A stretch of 64,000 nt of DNA from Protea cynaroides (Eukaryota > Streptophyta > Magnoliopsida > Proteales > Proteaceae), in assembly GCA_028583415.1 (NCBI GenBank), contig CM053267.1, positions 27,762,902 to 27,826,901 of the forward strand. Direction: 5' to 3'. The notes under the pieces are model-generated. The model did no database searches. It was not told where the DNA came from and saw only the letters and a program-made list of their open reading frames with translations. This document shows, one piece after another, positions 34,423 through 44,720 of this stretch. The position numbers and the translations under genes are program-made. Every line of letters begins with the position of its first letter. The stretch's first letter is position 1.

Positions 34423-35718
34423 CTAAGCTGCGAACATCAGTGTGAACTTATGAATTAAGCCCTGTACCACTAGATCTCTTGCAGTCTCTAATATATACTC
34501 TTCATCATTCTCTATTGAGCTTGAGGCTGCAGCACACAGTGCAGCATTTGTACTAGGTCCTGCCTCAGGTTTCAATGCCCACTTTCTGCTTAAGCCGTCA
34601 GCTACAATGTTTGCTTTACCCAGATGGTACTGGATGTCACAATCATAATCTTCTAACAGTTCCAGCCATCTCTTTTGTCTCATATTCAGGTCCTTCTGAG
34701 TGAAAAGGTAAGTTAAGCTCTTGTGATCCGACTTAATCTAAAACTTTTCACCATAAAGGTAGTGTCTCCAAGTCTTGATTGCATGTATAACCACTGCTAA
34801 CTCCAAATCATGGGTAGGATAATTCTTCTCATGTTCTTTCAACTGTCTTAATGTGTAGGCAATCACCTATTCTCCTTGCATCAACACACATCCAAGACCC
34901 AACCCTGAAGCATCCATATATAGGATAAACGGTAAGCCTGGTGCTGGGATGGTCAAGATAGGTGCAGAGACTAGTCTTGACTTCAAAGTCTGAAAGCATT
35001 TTTCACACTCATCTGTCCATATAAATTTTTCTCCCTTCTTGGTTAGTCTGGTAAGTGGAACGGCGATCCTTGAGTAGTCTTCCACAAATCTTCTATAGTA
35101 ACCAGTCAAACCAAGGAAACTACGAATCTCTGCAACTGATTTCGGTGCTTCCCATCCTACCATAGCTGCGATCTTGCTTGGATCTACCTTGATACCATCT
35201 GCAGATACTACATGGCCCAAGAAAGCCACTTCCTTCAGCCAAAATTCACACTTCTTGAACTTGGCATAAAGCTTCTCCCTTCTCAGCCGTTATAGGGCTG
35301 CTCTCAAATGTATTGCATGAGCCTCCCTGTCCTTTGAGTAGACCAATATGTCGTCGATGAATACGATGACCGAAGTGTCCAACATGTCATGAAACACTCG
35401 ATTCATCAGTTCCATGAACGACGCTGGAGCATTAGTCAACCCGAACGACATTACTAGGAACTCATAATGCCCATACCTTGTCCTGAATGCAGTCTTTAGA
35501 ATATCTGAGGCCTTGATCTTTAATTGATGATACCCTGTTCTGAGATCAATCTTTGAGAAAACCTTTGTACCCTGCAACTGATCGAACAGATCATCGATCC
35601 TAGGCAAAGGATATCGATTCTTAATGGTTAACTTGTTCAGCTCTCTGTAGTCGATACATAGTCGTACACTACCGTCCTTCTTCTTGACGAACAATACAGG
35701 TGCTCCCCATGGTAATAT
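34423..35718 (-). pseudogene. Element Z RT-RNase H (3' portion)
   Basis: RT at 35290-35718 includes 'KIDLRTGYHQLKIK' and 'VFIDDILVYSKD'. The RT end and RNase H at 34867-35229 include 'LYMDASGLGLGCVLMQGE', and the RNase H end is at 34423-34683. There are stops where Gln is expected in the 'AAL-x-RLR', 'QGE-x-VI' and 'KF-x-IKSD' contexts. The N-terminal part of RT lies on the far side of the nested solo LTR. Confidence 0.9.
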
Positions 35719-36639
35719 GCTTGTGTAAGCACCCCATTTTTGCCATCCCAGCTAAACAAAGTCCTGCTGGTGTGTGGACAACAAAAGGAAGAAAGGTGAT
35801 CGAAAGTTTGGATTCTTGACTGTGAATTTGAGGAAGTTTTCAATGGGTCTGTGAATTTGAGGAAGTTTTCAATGGATCCACAGCAAGGTCATGGGTTATA
35901 ATTTTGCATGGATGCGTAGGTCATAGAATTATCTTCGAAACGAGACCAGAATTGCTCAATTTCGATATCAAATGAGGAAGATATGACCATTTTAGTCAGA
36001 TGATACATATGAGGGAGGTTTATGAAATTATTATAAATAATCCTAGGGGCCTTTATGCAAATTATCCTAAGTTGGATTGTTTGAATTTCAAATCATCATA
36101 TCTTGATCATCCAACATCGGATTCAGATGATTCCAAGACCATTATTCTTCATTCATGATGTTCTACAAAGTGGATGTAAAAAATCCCAGGTAGAAGTCAC
36201 CAGTGGGTCCCATGCAAGCTTGCATGCAAAATTATCGTCAAAACTTCAAACCTGCATATCTTTTCCGTTCTACATCGGATTCAGGTGATTCCAGTTCCTA
36301 TATTCCTCATTTTTAATGTTCTACAAAATGAACGCAAAAAATTTGGAATAGAGGCCATCGGAAAATTTCATGCGGGATGACAGTGGAAATGACCCATGAA
36401 ATGACAAGGAGAGAAAACCCAGTTAATTCCAATTAATCCAGTCAACTCAGTTCAAGCCAGTTTTGGTCCAACCTAGCTCAACCCATATCAGTTTAACTCA
36501 GTCAACCTAAGTCAGTCTCAACCCGTTTCGAACCAGTTCATCCATGTGCATAGTATTTATATATTATATATATTGTATACTATACATATATGTATGTTAT
36601 TAAATATATGTGTATATAATATATATTATTATATATAAG

Positions 36640-36870
36640 AGATAAAATCTAAAAGATCTTGGAGAAGAAAAAGGAAAGAGGAGAGAGAGGAGACGTGAAA
36701 GAGAAGGAGGCTTTAGGATTGAGATGAAATTTAAAAGATCTTGGAGAAGAAAAGGAAAGAGGAGAGAGAGAGGGACGTGAAAGAGAAGGAGGCTTTAGGG
36801 TTGAGATGAAATCTAAAAGATCTTGGAGAAGAAAAAGGAAAGAGGAGAGAGGGAGACGTGAAAGAGAAGG
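36640..36870. repeat. Three tandem ~80-bp units 'ctaaaagatcttggagaag'
   Basis: Three near-identical copies begin at about 36647, 36727 and 36807, each ending 'gtgaaagagaagg'. They lead into a 350-bp purine-rich tract up to about 37220, upstream of and around the LTR TATA box. Confidence 0.9.
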
Positions 36871-38329
36871 GGTTTTCTAGAAGAAGAATGAGAAAAAGGA
36901 AAGAAAGGAAGAAGAAAAAACGTGAGAGAGGAAGAAAAGAAAGGAAAGAAGAAAAAATGGAGAGAAAAAAAGATTTTCTAGAAAAAGAAGAAAAGGAAAG
37001 AAGGATCTTCTAGAAAATGAGTGAAAAATTATAAATAGGAGAGAGGAGGGATCCTTTTCCATACCAGAGAGAGAGGGAAATGTGGGTGAGAGGGAGAAAC
37101 ATGAGTGAGAGAGAAAAAAGGTGAGAGAGGAAGAAAGAAAGAGAGAGAAAAGAGAAAAGAAAGAAAAGAGAAGAAGAAAAGAGAGAAAGAGAAGAGAGAA
37201 AGAAGCAGAAGAGAGGAGAAGGAGGATTCACATTCAAAGGGGATTGATACAACCCCCAATCACCCTTCATCAACGGTTTCGCTCGATTTGAGCCCAAGGT
37301 TATTACTCTAAACAAATTTAGAGGTCGTTATAATGCCCGAATGCCAATTTTGCTTGAAAAAGGTTAATTTTCATGAAATCTCAATCATGAATGCTCTATT
37401 ACATGCTTGTTAATGTTAGGATGCCTATGTCTAACATTTTTCATGAATGATAATTTGTCTAAGCTATTCAATGATGAATTTTTTATTGATATACAATGAT
37501 GTTTGATGTTTTTTTGTAAATTTCATAAAGTGATTTTCTGATCTGAAAATTCCAGATTTAGGGTTCAAACTTAGGACGTACATCATATGTATTTTTTCTA
37601 AGCTTTTGAAGCCCAAAATTTTATGGGAGTCTCTCTGATATGATAGAAGACTATCCTAAAAATTTCGTTCCATTTGGAATTTGGGAAATATATCAAAACA
37701 TTTGTCTTTGACATTGCTATTTTTCTCGGATGTAATGCAATCCTCCATCGGAAAGTCTCTAGACAAAGGCTTTATGGCCATAATCAGAAACTCCACTTAA
37801 CATGAGCTTTTTAGACATGAAATTCTTCTAAAAAATGGCACTGGTTTCATATTTTTTCCATTTTTCCTTGAATTGATATCAATTTTTAAGTGCATAGTGC
37901 TTTGATTTCAGATCTGTCATGATGTGCTGATTTGCATGATTGAAAAGAGTCATTTTTCACAAAGAAAATATACTGTTTTAACTTGTTTTTCTTAATGAAA
38001 TTTTAGATCAGACAGCTATCTACATAGATATATGTCTGTATTTAATTTTCATTAAGAATAGAATTTTATTTGGAATTTATGGTGCAACTGGTCAAAAATC
38101 TGGAACAGACCTGACCAGTGTATTTTCCTGTACTTGGGGAATGTTTTCGACCTGCCTATGGTCTCTTTTAGGATTAGCTTCCTTGAGACAAAATGTTGGC
38201 CTCTGAGTCTTCTTTCCAGGGATATCTTTTAGGAATTTTTTGAGTAAGTACAGTGCCATATGTGCCCATTTTGGTCCAGCCTGACAAAGCTGTCATCTTG
38301 CTGCGTGTTCCATCATGTTTTGATTGATT

Positions 38330-38700
38330 CTCATATGCTTTGGTTGTTTCTCACATGCCATATTTGATGCTATATTGTTCACATGCTATATTTGGATGCT
38401 CACATCCATACACTGCTATGATTGGAATAGTCACACTGCCATAATTAGAATGATCACATTGCCATAATTGGAATAATCACATTGCCATGATTGGAATGCT
38501 ACACATGCTTATTGTCATATTTGTCTACTACACTTGCTCACATATTACTGCCATGTTTGGATGCACACTTACCATGTTTGTATTGATTCACATGCTCACT
38601 TGCCATTTTTGACTGATGTGTTGCTAAATTTGAATATACTTCCAACATGCTATATTTGGATGCTTACACTGCTATATTTAAGCTCACATTGCTTTGTTAG
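38330..38700. repeat. Degenerate short repeats 'cacattgccataattggaat'
   Basis: About fifteen loosely conserved 18-30-bp units around '(a/t)cacatgctatatttggatg', within the Tat-like LTR. Confidence 0.7.
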
Positions 38701-38916
38701 ATTGTTTACATTGTACAACAACTAGGGCAAGATACACCCTAAAAATGGAAAGAACTGAACAATTAGGGTAGTGAAACCCAAAAAATGGAAAGAATAATTA
38801 GGGCAAAATAAACCCTAGAATAAAGAGAATAATTAGGGTATGAAACCCTAAAAAATGAAAATCACAATGAAAAGGGATAGGAAACCCTAAAAACCTAAAA
38901 ATGGAAACAATTAAAA

Positions 38917-39351
38917 ATGGTAGGAATTTAGGTCTCATCCCTAGATCCTATTAACAAAAATGAAAATAATAAAAATGATAGGAATTTAGGTCTCATCCCT
39001 AGATCCTATTGACAAAGATAGAAAGAATTTGGTACACATCCCAAATAAAAATGGTAGGAATTAGGTCTCATCCCTAGATCCTATTGACAAAAATAGAAAG
39101 AATTTGGTACACATCCCAAATAAAAATGGTAGGAATTTAGGTCTTATCCCTAGATCCTATTAACAAAAATAGAAAGAATTTGGTACACATCCCAAATAAA
39201 AATGGTAGGAATTTAGGTCTCATCCCTAGATCCTATTAACAAAAATAGAAAGAATTTGGTACACATCCCAAATAAAAATGGTAGGAATTTAGGTCTCATT
39301 CCTAGATCCTATTGACAAAATTGGAAGGATTTGGTACACATTCCAAATCTG
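38917..39351. repeat. Tandem array, ~75-bp unit 'aggaatttaggtctcatccc'
   Basis: Six copies; the last five have the full unit ending 'gaatttggtacacatcccaaat'. Copies are over 90% alike, so amplification is recent compared with the rest of the LTR. Confidence 0.95.
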
Positions 39352-40093
39352 ACTCTCACAAATTTTCGAACTACGTCGTACCTGATTTCTAGGACAAACC
39401 CTAGAATACGTAGGCAATTTGGGAATCCCAAATACAGTACAAAGCCACCCATCAACCATACATCCAGCATAAACTTCAACTTGAACAACAAAGAATCTAA
39501 TTGAAGCACATGCATAAATCACTTCCATAATCTTTAATCACACAACCCATTTTCGAACTACGTTTTTGGACTTGATTTCCAGGATTGGAATACGTAGGCA
39601 GTTTGAGATGTTTTACACGTCTCAAATTCAGTCCAAGACCGAACCATCTTTGGTTCGGTTCACTGTATAATATTGTACATTACATTTGCTTGTTTATTTA
39701 CTTTAAAACATGATTGGCTGAACCCTAGGTTAGAACAACTTAGCAACTTGGTTTAGGACATCCCCCATTGAACCCTAGTCATCCAGTTGACCAAGCACAG
39801 TCAAAATTAGAATTTAAGGAAAGTTTAGGAGGCCGATATTGATCGGGCGGTTTGGGTGCCTAACACCTTCCCATAACCGTACCCTGAATACTTACCCGAT
39901 CTCTGGTAGACCAAAGAACTGATACATTGGGTCACGAGTCAATAGAAGTCTTACCTTAGGGTGAGGCTACATTTTTAGAGGTCCTAGACCTTAATCTAGG
40001 TGGCGACTCCAACAGAACAAATCGATCTTCAATGATACAGGATACACATGTCCATCCCGAGGAGGATCACGTTGATTTTCCATTGTCCTCACA

Positions 40094-40782
40094 GCTTGGT
40101 CGTATGAAACCCATATCTAGTAGTTCTTGTAATTGGGTCTTCAACTCCTTTAATTCGGTAGGGGCCATCCTGTACGGTGCTTTAGACACCGGTGCCGACC
40201 CTGGCATCAGGTCTATCACGAACTTTATAGCCCTATCTGGGGGTAGACCTGGGAGATCCTCTGGAAATACATTTGAAAAATCTCGTACCACATCTAGATC
40301 TTCCATCTTTGGTACCTCGACAGTGATGTCGACCACAGACACTAAGTACCCCACTCCTCCCTTCTCTAAGCATCTCTTAGCTTTTAGGGCGGAGAGGATT
40401 AGCTTCCACTTCCTAAGTAACTTGGTCCCAGTGAAGCTAAACTCCTTTCCCTTTTCATCTTTAAGCACAAGCTTTCTTTCACCACATAATAGGCTAGCTG
40501 AATGATGGCCTAGCCAATCCATTCCCAAGATAACGTCAAAGTCTACCATCTCGAGTTGAACTAGATTTGCTTCTAGGTTTCGGCCCTCAATACTAACTGT
40601 ACACGGTCCATAGTATTCATTCAACGCCACTTCAAATCCTAATAGAGAGCGAACTATCAAGCTTGGGTTTAAATGCTTGACAGGTAATTCCATTCGCTTC
40701 CCAAAAGAATTAGAAACGAAGGAGTGCGTGGCCCCAGAGTCAAAAAGTACTCTAGCAGGTATACCAGCTATATTTACAGTCC
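40094..40782 (-). pseudogene. Element Z protease and RT N-terminus
   Basis: The minus strand shows protease motif 'VLFDSGATHSFVSNSFG' at about 40700-40750 and 'LEMVDFDVILGMDWLGHHSA' at about 40490-40550. The linker to RT follows ('GSAPVSKAPYRMAPTELKEL') at about 40140-40210. The frame is open over 208 codons until the nested LTR at 40093. It begins at a predicted splice acceptor TTTCAG (exon from 40782). Confidence 0.85.
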
Positions 40783-40862
40783 CTGAAATTTAATTATCCC
40801 TTAGTTCTACATGCTCACACATAACAAGATAGTAAGCCAAATAGGAAGGGATGGAATCATAC
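40783..40862 (-). other. Predicted intron at gag-protease junction of Z
   Basis: The minus strand reads GTCACTG|GTATGATT ... TTAAATTTCAG|GGACTGTA, 80 nt. Splicing joins gag '...DVVTG' in frame to 'TVNIAGIPARVLFDSGA' of protease. Unspliced RNA ends gag 17 codons later at a stop. Element X keeps the donor (GTCACAG|GTATGACC, stop two codons later) but the acceptor AG appears changed to AT. Splicing is predicted from the sequence, not shown. Confidence 0.6.
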
Positions 40863-42150
40863 CAGTGACCACATCAGGTGGTGTGGTTGCCTCTTCAGTG
40901 GTGACTGTGAATACATTTCCTTGCTGTGGTAGTTGCTTCTTAGGTAGAGTGCAGGTCTTTGCATAATGACCCAGTTGCTGACAGTTGAAACATTTAACAC
41001 TCGGATTCTGTCCAGCGAACTGTGACGGTGGTGGTGCAGTAGTGTTCCTTGCAGGTGTCATAGTGGACTGAGCCCTGTATGGGCGGAATGGTCTAGTATT
41101 TCCTCCACCTGAAGTCTCAGTAGCAGGCCTCTTCAGTCCCCTGTTTTGAGCAAAGAAGCTGTCTCTTTGACTGGATTCAATTACCCTGGCAATCTGTACA
41201 GCCTCATTATATATCTTCTTTTCCAAGCCCAAGACGTGCTCTCGGATACTTCCTCGCAATCCCATGGTGAACCTATGGGTCTTGGTTTCTTCTTCTTGCA
41301 TGCTTGCCGGAGCAAAGAAAAATAGTTCTTCATACCTTTGCTGGTAAGCATCAACAATTGACTGAGATTGCTGCAGATTCAAGAATTCTTTTTCCATTTG
41401 ATCACGGAAGCTCTTTGGGAAGTACTTATCAAAGAAAGCTCCCTTAAATATCTCCCATGTGATCTGAGTGTGCCTTGTCTCCAAATATGTCCGGGTGGAA
41501 TTCCACCAGGCATTTGCATCTTCCTTGAGCATGTGCATAGCAAACAACACCTTCTCATCCTCTGTACAAGTCATCAGATGAAAATTCTTCTCCATCTCAG
41601 CAACCCATTATGCAAGCCACAGTGGTTTTCCTGGTTTCCCTATGAAGGTAGGGGGTTTCAGCTTCAAGAACCTATCCACCACTCTACTTAGGTCATTTTG
41701 CCCCTGTGCATTGGTTTTATACCATGGTGGTGGGTATGGATAGATTCTGTGATAGGCAGACGACGATGGAAATTGGTGTGGTGGTTGTAGATTTTGTCCT
41801 TGGCCCATCGGCCCAGAGCTACCATCCATTGGCAATGTAGTGTTATTTCCCCTAAATTCGGGTGTACCTTCCGTAGGGATATATTCTGGTGGCCTGAACA
41901 TCTTCAGCATCTCATTAAGGAATACCTTCTGCTGAGCTTCCATCTGATATACCAAATTCATTACAATTGTCTCGAAATTAGTGTGAGGAGGGCCTGGAAA
42001 ATTTGTTGGTGCCCTGGGAATCTGCCCTTCTCCACTCTCTGGGTTCTGGTTTTGCTCTTCAACGGATCCTGTTTCCACATTGTCCTCAGCTTGGCGCACC
42101 CAGGAGTGGTGACGCTTTCGTGAGACTCTACGACCATTTCCACCTACCAT
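40863..42150 (-). pseudogene. Element Z gag, one nonsense codon
   Basis: ATG at 42150 ('MVGGNGRRVSRKRHHSW'). A hydrophilic Pro/Gln-rich N-terminus is followed by the Gag domain ('FFDKYFPKSFRDQMEKEFL', 'VDAYQQRYEELFFFAPASMQ') and a Ser/Thr/Pro-rich linker. A complete CCHC zinc knuckle 'CFNCQQLGHYAKTC' lies at about 40955-41000. The frame is open apart from one TAA at 41605-41607 just before the Gag core. Of all element proteins here this is the best preserved. Confidence 0.9.
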
Positions 42151-42339
42151 CTCAGACTAGTCTGTTTAGATCTGAGAAGAAGACATAACACATGAGGTAC
42201 AATCGAATAATTATAATAGTGTTAGTCTTTAACAAATGCAAGGCGAAAAATCGTAACGAAAACTTAAATTGGAAATTTTTAAGATTTTTCTCAAAAAAAA
42301 AAAATTTTTTTCTGGGCTTCGAATAGCTGTCCGGTTGCA

Positions 42340-42570
42340 ACATACCAGTCGTGGCACTGTATAAGGTAGTGCGACCGGTATGTCCAGGCAGACAAAAATT
42401 TCTCGGATTCCCAAGAAGTACCGGTCGATGTACCGGTCGCTACCTCGTAGGGTATGGCGCGACCGGTATAGTCAACCGGTAAGAATCCTCATCTGACCGA
42501 CAGGTACTGGTCGATAAACCCTGGGGGGTACCGGTCGACCGGTATGGGCAAAACCGTCGACCGGTATGCC
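42340..42570 (+). promoter_or_regulatory. Array of ACCGGTCGACCGGT palindromes upstream of antisense gene (Z)
   Basis: At least eight 'accggt' or 'ggtcga' half-sites, including a perfect 16-bp palindrome TACCGGTCGACCGGTA at 42529-42544, identical to the one in both Z LTRs (32687-32702, 46721-46736). The array ends 159 bp before the predicted splice donor of the antisense gene. Its position is equivalent to the differently spelled array in X. Confidence 0.65.
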
Positions 42571-42659
42571 CAGAATGCCTTTAAAATCACAAAAAAGTGA
42601 GATTTTTCTCACTTTTTTTTCTTCTTCCTCTCCAGTGGCGATTCCTCTCTGGCTTGCTG

Positions 42660-44389
42660 AGTTGCTACAGTCTGACTGGTGGTCTTAGAAGTCATTTTCT
42701 TCTATTAAGACCTAGAACATCGCCTCCAAGTAAGTTCCTTCCCTCCATTCATCCTTTTTATATCGTTTTTTCATGGTTTCATACCCAAAAACTAGGTTTT
42801 TCTTAGTTTGAAAGATTCTAACCGTAGGAACTCTTTTTCTTCGGCTTAGAAAGGGTTTAGGGACCTCTATGAGCAAAAGCCCTCAACCAATTTGAGGTTC
42901 CACCGAAAGGTTTTCAAAAAAATCAAATTTTTAGGTTTTTGACCTAGGTTTTGACAAAAAATCAAATTTTTCTTGGAATTTCCTAAATTTCTTGTTTGTT
43001 TGATGTATGCTTGGTTTCTATGTGGTCTTGGGTGATGACGTAAGTCCTCCTCCCCAGGTTTTGGGTGAGTTTGAGGCTTTTGCTTAAATTACTATCGTTA
43101 TGCTGCCGAAATTTTGAAAATTCTAACCAATTTCTCATTATTTTGTCTTTGTTTGTAGTTTCAAAATGTCTCAACGCAAAGGTGCTGGTAAATGCTCATT
43201 TGGTCTTGGCACGCACCTTCCTCACCCACCGGTTCCGTAGCTCAATGAGCTGTGGTTTTGTTCGGAGGTGGCGCAAGCCCGTTTTCCTTTGTTTGACGAA
43301 AAGAATATTGAGTCAGGGCGACGGGTGAATCTGGAGCAGCTGCAGCGGTTTGATGTTGAAGCTGCTTTTGGTAGACTCGGGTGGTTGTCCGTCATCACAT
43401 ACACTGTGACCACTCGCCCCCAACTTAGTCAAACATTTCTACGCCAATTTGGAGATCAAGGGAAATGTCAATGACTTCAACCAAGGCAGGGAACTTCGCC
43501 TTACTAGCTATGTCAAGGGTGTCCCTATATCATTCAACTCATACCAGCTTGCCGACCTTCTGGGGATCCCAAATGATGGGGACTTGGTCTACTGCGCCCC
43601 TAAGATGAAGGGCTTTCTCACTGACGATCTGCGCTAGGAGATTTCAGAGCAGATACTTGACCCTGGAGCATCCATGAGAGTGGCTAGCTTGAGACCTATT
43701 CCTCGGGTATATTGTCGCATCATCTAGCATGACATTTTTCCCCAGAGCGGCCACTACAGTGAGTTGTCTCAACTCACTCAGTACCTGACCTACTGCGTCT
43801 GCACCAGGGAGCGGGTCTGCCTCCCCTACATCATTATCAGGACCATGCGTCAGGCTACTATGCCTGATCAGACTAGTAACCTTCCCTATGGCTGCCTTAT
43901 CACTACTCTTCTGCGGCACCTACGGGTGGACATGAGAGGTGAAGTTGCAGCTGAGGACACCATGACCTCCGATATTGACTGGGATGCCATCATTCGGATG
44001 AAGATGGACAATCTACCCATCAGTGAAGAGGAGTTAGATGCTCGTCCTCGTCTACTCAGGAGGGTAGTAGTCGCGGCAGCAGCAGCAGTCAATGCGGCTT
44101 ATGCAAAACAGGTAGGGGCGATGATAAAGGTGACGATGATCAGATGGAGGACGTTCCATCACCAGCACCACAGCCCACACATGCAGCGGGACCATCTCAG
44201 CCTCCTCCCGACACCATGATGGGTATGTTCACGGAATTCTGGGATGCACAATGTGAGATGAGCCGTGACTTGGGGCGCCTTGCTCGCAGTCTCAGAGTCA
44301 CTCAGGAGCAGGTGCATTGGCTCAGGGTAGCCTATGAGCGTGATTATGACATTGCTGACCCTATTCCTCCTATGCCCCCAACCCCATGA
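42660..44389 (+). pseudogene. Element Z antisense gene ('putative plant transposon protein'-like)
   Basis: Plus-strand gene homologous to 16136-17818. Exon 1 shares AGTTGCTACAGT (42660-42671) and ends CCTCCAA|GTAAGT. The predicted intron is 42730-43158 (acceptor GTTTGTAG) and the ATG is at 43166. Conserved blocks are 'FDVEAAFGRLGWLSVIT', 'SYVKGVPISFNSYQLADLLG', 'FPQSGHYSELSQLTQYLTYC' and 'IDWDAI', then an Ala-rich stretch, a Pro-rich linker and a coiled-coil end 'SLRVTQEQVHWLRVAYERDY'. Breaks: stop at about 43238, frameshift at about 43450, stops at about 43636 and 43725, frameshift at about 44110. Ancestral length is about 410 residues. Function unknown; pseudogene in this copy. Confidence 0.75.
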
Positions 44390-44431
44390 TAGACCTCTTA
44401 TTTTTCTCTCTTTTATAGCACGGTTTATATA

Positions 44432-44467
44432 ACAGGGTAACTGTCCGGCTTGTAGACTGTACCCTGT
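44432..44467. other. Conserved hairpin between PBS and antisense gene (Z)
   Basis: 8-bp arms ACAGGGTA and TACCCTGT, an inner GTC/GAC pair and a 9-nt loop. It lies 43 bp after the antisense stop codon and about 240 bp from the PBS. It is the counterpart of 17847-17878, with one compensatory base-pair change. Confidence 0.65.
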
Positions 44468-44705
44468 AGCACCATTAACTTTTGCTATAATTTTAAATAT
44501 TTTAATAAAATATTATGGTTTCTTTTCCCACTAGAGCATGTTTTTTTATTAATTCCATATTTAATATAGTATGTTATGCTCTTTCATATTTAGTCTCAAG
44601 CATCAAACAATGCTTAAGGTGTATCTTATTAAGACTTTTAATTTTTCCTATCTCAGTTCATCGACTTCGTTAAGTGCAATATGGTCTGTTGGACAGAGCC
44701 TAAGA

Positions 44706-44717
44706 GCTCTGATACCA
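44706..44717 (-). other. Primer binding site (tRNA-iMet), element Z
   Basis: The minus strand TGGTATCAGAGC lies three bases from the LTR start at 44721 and matches initiator Met-tRNA. Confidence 0.9.
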
Positions 44718-44720
44718 AGT

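Larger units (their letters stand above)
35724..40093 (+). mobile_element. Solo LTR of Tat/Ogre-like family, TSD GCTTG
   Basis: TGTAAGCACCCC...GTCCTCACA, 4370 bp, flanked by GCTTG at 35719-35723 and 40094-40098; Z RT sequence continues across it. A TATA box (TATAAATA) lies at 37030-37037. The 'GAACTACG...GATTTCC...ATACGTAGGCA' motif occurs twice (about 39366-39415 and 39555-39602). 'CCTAACACCTTCCC' lies at about 39858 and 'TAGGTGGCGACTCC' at about 39999. No coding region was found. It shares these motifs and its termini with the other solo LTR but almost none of its repeat content. The lineage call is by motif only. Confidence 0.85.

Noticed and set aside
37010..37315. Minus-strand ORFs rich in Ser/Phe/Leu
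   Set aside because: These are shadows of the purine-rich tract of the Tat-like solo LTR.
38917..39351. Regularly spaced repeats resembling a CRISPR array
   Set aside because: It is a plain tandem array without unique spacers, in a plant LTR.
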